From the NCBI GenBank assembly GCA_007121995.1, contig SKJK01000333.1:1-5324 (forward strand): a stretch of 5,324 bases of DNA. The letters are read 5' to 3'. Each line of letters opens with the position of its first letter. Position 1 is the stretch's first letter. A model generated the notes under the pieces. The model searched no databases and was not told the origin of the DNA. It worked only from the letters and a program-made list of their open reading frames with translations. Source of the stretch: Desulfobulbaceae bacterium. Its GTDB lineage: Bacteria; Desulfobacterota; Desulfobulbia; Desulfobulbales; Desulfobulbaceae. Below are positions 3,370 through 5,324 of the stretch, in pieces. The position numbers and the translations under genes were made by a program.

Positions 3370-5324
3370 TCAACCTTTCTCCAGCACCTGATCCAGAACC
3401 TCCTTGAGCGCCGCTTTCTGATACGGCTTACGCAGGAAGGCCTGTGGTCGTTCCGGATAGCCAATGGCAAGCACTTGGGACTCTTCATGGCCACTGACCA
3501 GAACCACCGGAATGCCGGGACGAATGCGGCGCAGGGCAGCCAGCAGTTTCCACCCATTCATTTGCGGCATACTCAAGTCGGAAAGGACAACCTGCACCTC
3601 GTCAGCATGTTGCGTGAACACCTCCACTGCCTCAAACCCGTTTTGTGTTGCCAAGACCTTATATCCCAGGCGGGTCAGCATGGCTGTTGCCATTTCCCGC
3701 ATCATTGCATCATCCTCGACCAGAAGAACCGAACCACACTCAACCCCAGTCAAGGAAGAGGCAGCTGCATCAGTCTGCAGGAAAACACTCTCCTCCGCTA
3801 TCGGCAAAAATACCTGGAAGATACTGCCCCGGCCTTTGCTGCTGGCCACGGAGACCGCTCCACCATGCGCCTTGACAATCCCCAAGACCACGGGGAGACC
3901 AAGACCGCGACCGGTGAACTTACTGGAATAAAAAGGGTCAAAGATTTTGTCGATATCGACTGTCGCAATGCCACTGCCGGTGTCGGCAATTTCCAGACAG
4001 GCATATTCGCAATCCTCTCCCTGCCAATCAAGGGGAAAACGATATCCTACCGGAATTTCGGCCCTTGTAACGGTTGTGACGGTCAGGGCCACAGTACCCT
4101 GGTTTTCGCCGACAGCCTCCAGGGCATTGGTCACCAGATTAGTCAAGACCTGTTGTATCTGACTGGCATTGGCGCGGATGTATGGCCCGTGTGATGGCAT
4201 GTCGACCGTGAAGTTCAAATCTTCAGGGATGAGTTTCTGCAGCAAGTGCAGACTTTGCCGGCAGATCTCAGCCAGATCCTGCGATTGGCGGGTACCTGTT
4301 TTCTGGCCGAGATACGAAAGCATCAAACCACTGACTTCCGCTGCTTTAAGGGCTCCCTGCATGGCAGAAACGAGAAACCCCCTGGTTGTTGATTCCACGG
4401 GCAGGTCATCGATGGCCATCTCCAGATTCCCCATGACCACACCGAGCTGATTGTTGAAGTGATGCGCTATGGCCCCGGCCATCTGTCCCAGACTTTCAGC
4501 CTTCTGCAGGTTTCGATTTTTAATTTCGAGCTGGGCGTTCTCCTCCTCCGCCTGCTTCCGTTCGGTTATATCCAGCCCATGGCCGATATACCCGAGAAAA
4601 GCTCCATCGCTGCTGTACCGGGGGCATCCCTCGTCCAGAATCCACCTGTAGGCACCATCGTTTCGGCGCAGTCGGTATTCCACAGAGAACTTGGCCCGCT
4701 GGTCAAATGCATCGCAGTAGGTTTGCCATAGGCGTTGGTGATCATCGGGATGTACGCCTTCCAGCCACCCTTTAGTGATTTCGTCTTCAATCACCCCCCC
4801 AGTAAATTGCAGACGAAATTCATTAAAATAATCAAAACGCTTATCCGTGCCTGTAGTCCAGATCAGCGCCTGTCCGGAATTCGCCAGGTTTTTGAAATTC
4901 TGCTCGCTTTCGCGAAGCTTTTCCATACTCTCGCGGAGTTGACGATCCAAACCATGCCGGTACAGGGCCATTTGCAGGGTGGCGGCAAGCTCCCGCTCAG
5001 ACACGGGTTTGATCAAATAGCCGTATGGTCCGGTAACTTTGGCCTGTGCCAGCAGAAGATCCTGGCTGAGACCGGTCAGAAACACCACAGGGATATCCGA
5101 TGTCCTATGCAGTGTCTCAGCTGTTGCAATACCATTGAGAGTCCCGGCCAGGTTGATATCCATCAGGACCAGATCCACCTGGTTGCCGGCCAGAAAAGCC
5201 AAGGCCTCCTCACCTGAAGGAAGGGGACCGACCACGGTATACCCCATGCGGGATACCATCTCATCCAGGACCAGGGCCAGGATGGCGTCGTCTTCGACAA
5301 TGAGAATGGTCGCAGCAGAGGTCA
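3370..5324 (-). CDS. Hybrid histidine kinase REC-PAS-HisKA-HATPase-REC (5' edge partial)
   Basis: The frame stays open to the right edge. The last visible codons before an internal ATG at 5259 encode ATILIVEDDAILALVLDE, the start of a receiver domain, so 5259 is not the true start. The edge bases read TG then ACC TCT, so an ATG lacking only its A outside the window is likely; residue numbers below assume it (651 residues). REC1: acidic pair 12-13, phospho-acceptor Asp56 (LMDINLAG), Thr84, Lys106. Then a short helical linker, a PAS domain (about 140-258, closing with DITERK), HisKA with H-box AIAHHFNNQ (His288), and an ATPase domain with N-box around 396-400, DTGSG (448-452) and GRGLGLP (472-478). 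REC2: Asp538-539, Asp583 (LSDLSMPQMNG), Ser611, Lys633. There is no membrane segment, so it is cytoplasmic, probably taking phosphate or a signal through REC1 and PAS and passing phosphate to REC2. Signal and partner are unknown. Confidence 0.93.
   Translation of the reverse strand, partial: TSAATILIVEDDAILALVLDEMVSRMGYTVVGPLPSGEEALAFLAGNQVDLVLMDINLAGTLNGIATAETLHRTSDIPVVFLTGLSQDLLLAQAKVTGPYGYLIKPVSERELAATLQMALYRHGLDRQLRESMEKLRESEQNFKNLANSGQALIWTTGTDKRFDYFNEFRLQFTGGVIEDEITKGWLEGVHPDDHQRLWQTYCDAFDQRAKFSVEYRLRRNDGAYRWILDEGCPRYSSDGAFLGYIGHGLDITERKQAEEENAQLEIKNRNLQKAESLGQMAGAIAHHFNNQLGVVMGNLEMAIDDLPVESTTRGFLVSAMQGALKAAEVSGLMLSYLGQKTGTRQSQDLAEICRQSLHLLQKLIPEDLNFTVDMPSHGPYIRANASQIQQVLTNLVTNALEAVGENQGTVALTVTTVTRAEIPVGYRFPLDWQGEDCEYACLEIADTGSGIATVDIDKIFDPFYSSKFTGRGLGLPVVLGIVKAHGGAVSVASSKGRGSIFQVFLPIAEESVFLQTDAAASSLTGVECGSVLLVEDDAMMREMATAMLTRLGYKVLATQNGFEAVEVFTQHADEVQVVLSDLSMPQMNGWKLLAALRRIRPGIPVVLVSGHEESQVLAIGYPERPQAFLRKPYQKAALKEVLDQVLEKG
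4794..4800 (-). repeat. G7 run in the PAS-coding part of the kinase gene
   Basis: Seven C bases on the plus strand read as G7 on the coding strand, encoding the Gly-Gly-Val of the PAS domain (about residues 176-178). A one-base change would shift the frame before the kinase core. It is shorter than the C9 run and less likely to slip. Confidence 0.85.

Noticed and set aside
3475..4194. 239-residue plus-strand open frame antisense to the kinase
   Set aside because: The opposite frame encodes textbook HATPase and receiver motifs; this is a shadow.

Overview
The window looks like chromosomal DNA of a moderately GC-rich Gram-negative bacterium, most plausibly Desulfobacterota (a Desulfobulbus-like 'deltaproteobacterium'). 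The grounds are gene content: an ExeA/GspA-type ATPase joined to a DamX-like SPOR domain, an MTH1187-family thiamine-binding protein, and a soluble multi-domain hybrid histidine kinase whose H-box reads AHHFNN. The taxonomic call is an inference from family distribution, not from a marker gene. No tRNA, rRNA, CRISPR array, transposase or phage gene was seen.

Layout. Plus strand, 1-2101: the C-terminal part of a NodB-type polysaccharide deacetylase (cut by the left edge), followed 16 bases later by a 485-residue AAA ATPase with one membrane segment and a periplasmic SPOR domain. The ribosome binding site of the second gene overlaps the stop of the first, so the two look translationally coupled. 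Both suggest work at the peptidoglycan layer. The linker of the second gene holds a C9 run, where a one-base slip in either direction would remove the SPOR domain. 2102-2466: a 365-base stretch with no credible gene but several short, perfect inverted repeats. 2467-2766, plus strand: a 99-residue thiamine-binding (MTH1187/YqgV, DUF77) protein.

Minus strand, 3141-2779: a 120-residue four-helix membrane protein of unknown function, convergent with the thiamine-binding gene and separated from it by 12 bases. Its best start is a GTG with a strong Shine-Dalgarno sequence. A perfect ACGTGA-CA-TCACGT palindrome lies about 70 bases upstream. Minus strand, 5324-3370: a hybrid histidine kinase, REC-PAS-HisKA-HATPase-REC, with no membrane segment. 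Its reading frame runs off the right edge, and the likely ATG is missing only its first base.

How they work together: the deacetylase/ATPase-SPOR pair is probably one envelope module. The kinase and the small membrane protein lie in the same direction, 228 bases apart, and may or may not be co-transcribed. I see no clear new defence or mobile system. The most interesting points are the ATPase-SPOR architecture with its slip-prone tract, the structured intergenic region, and the operator-like palindrome.
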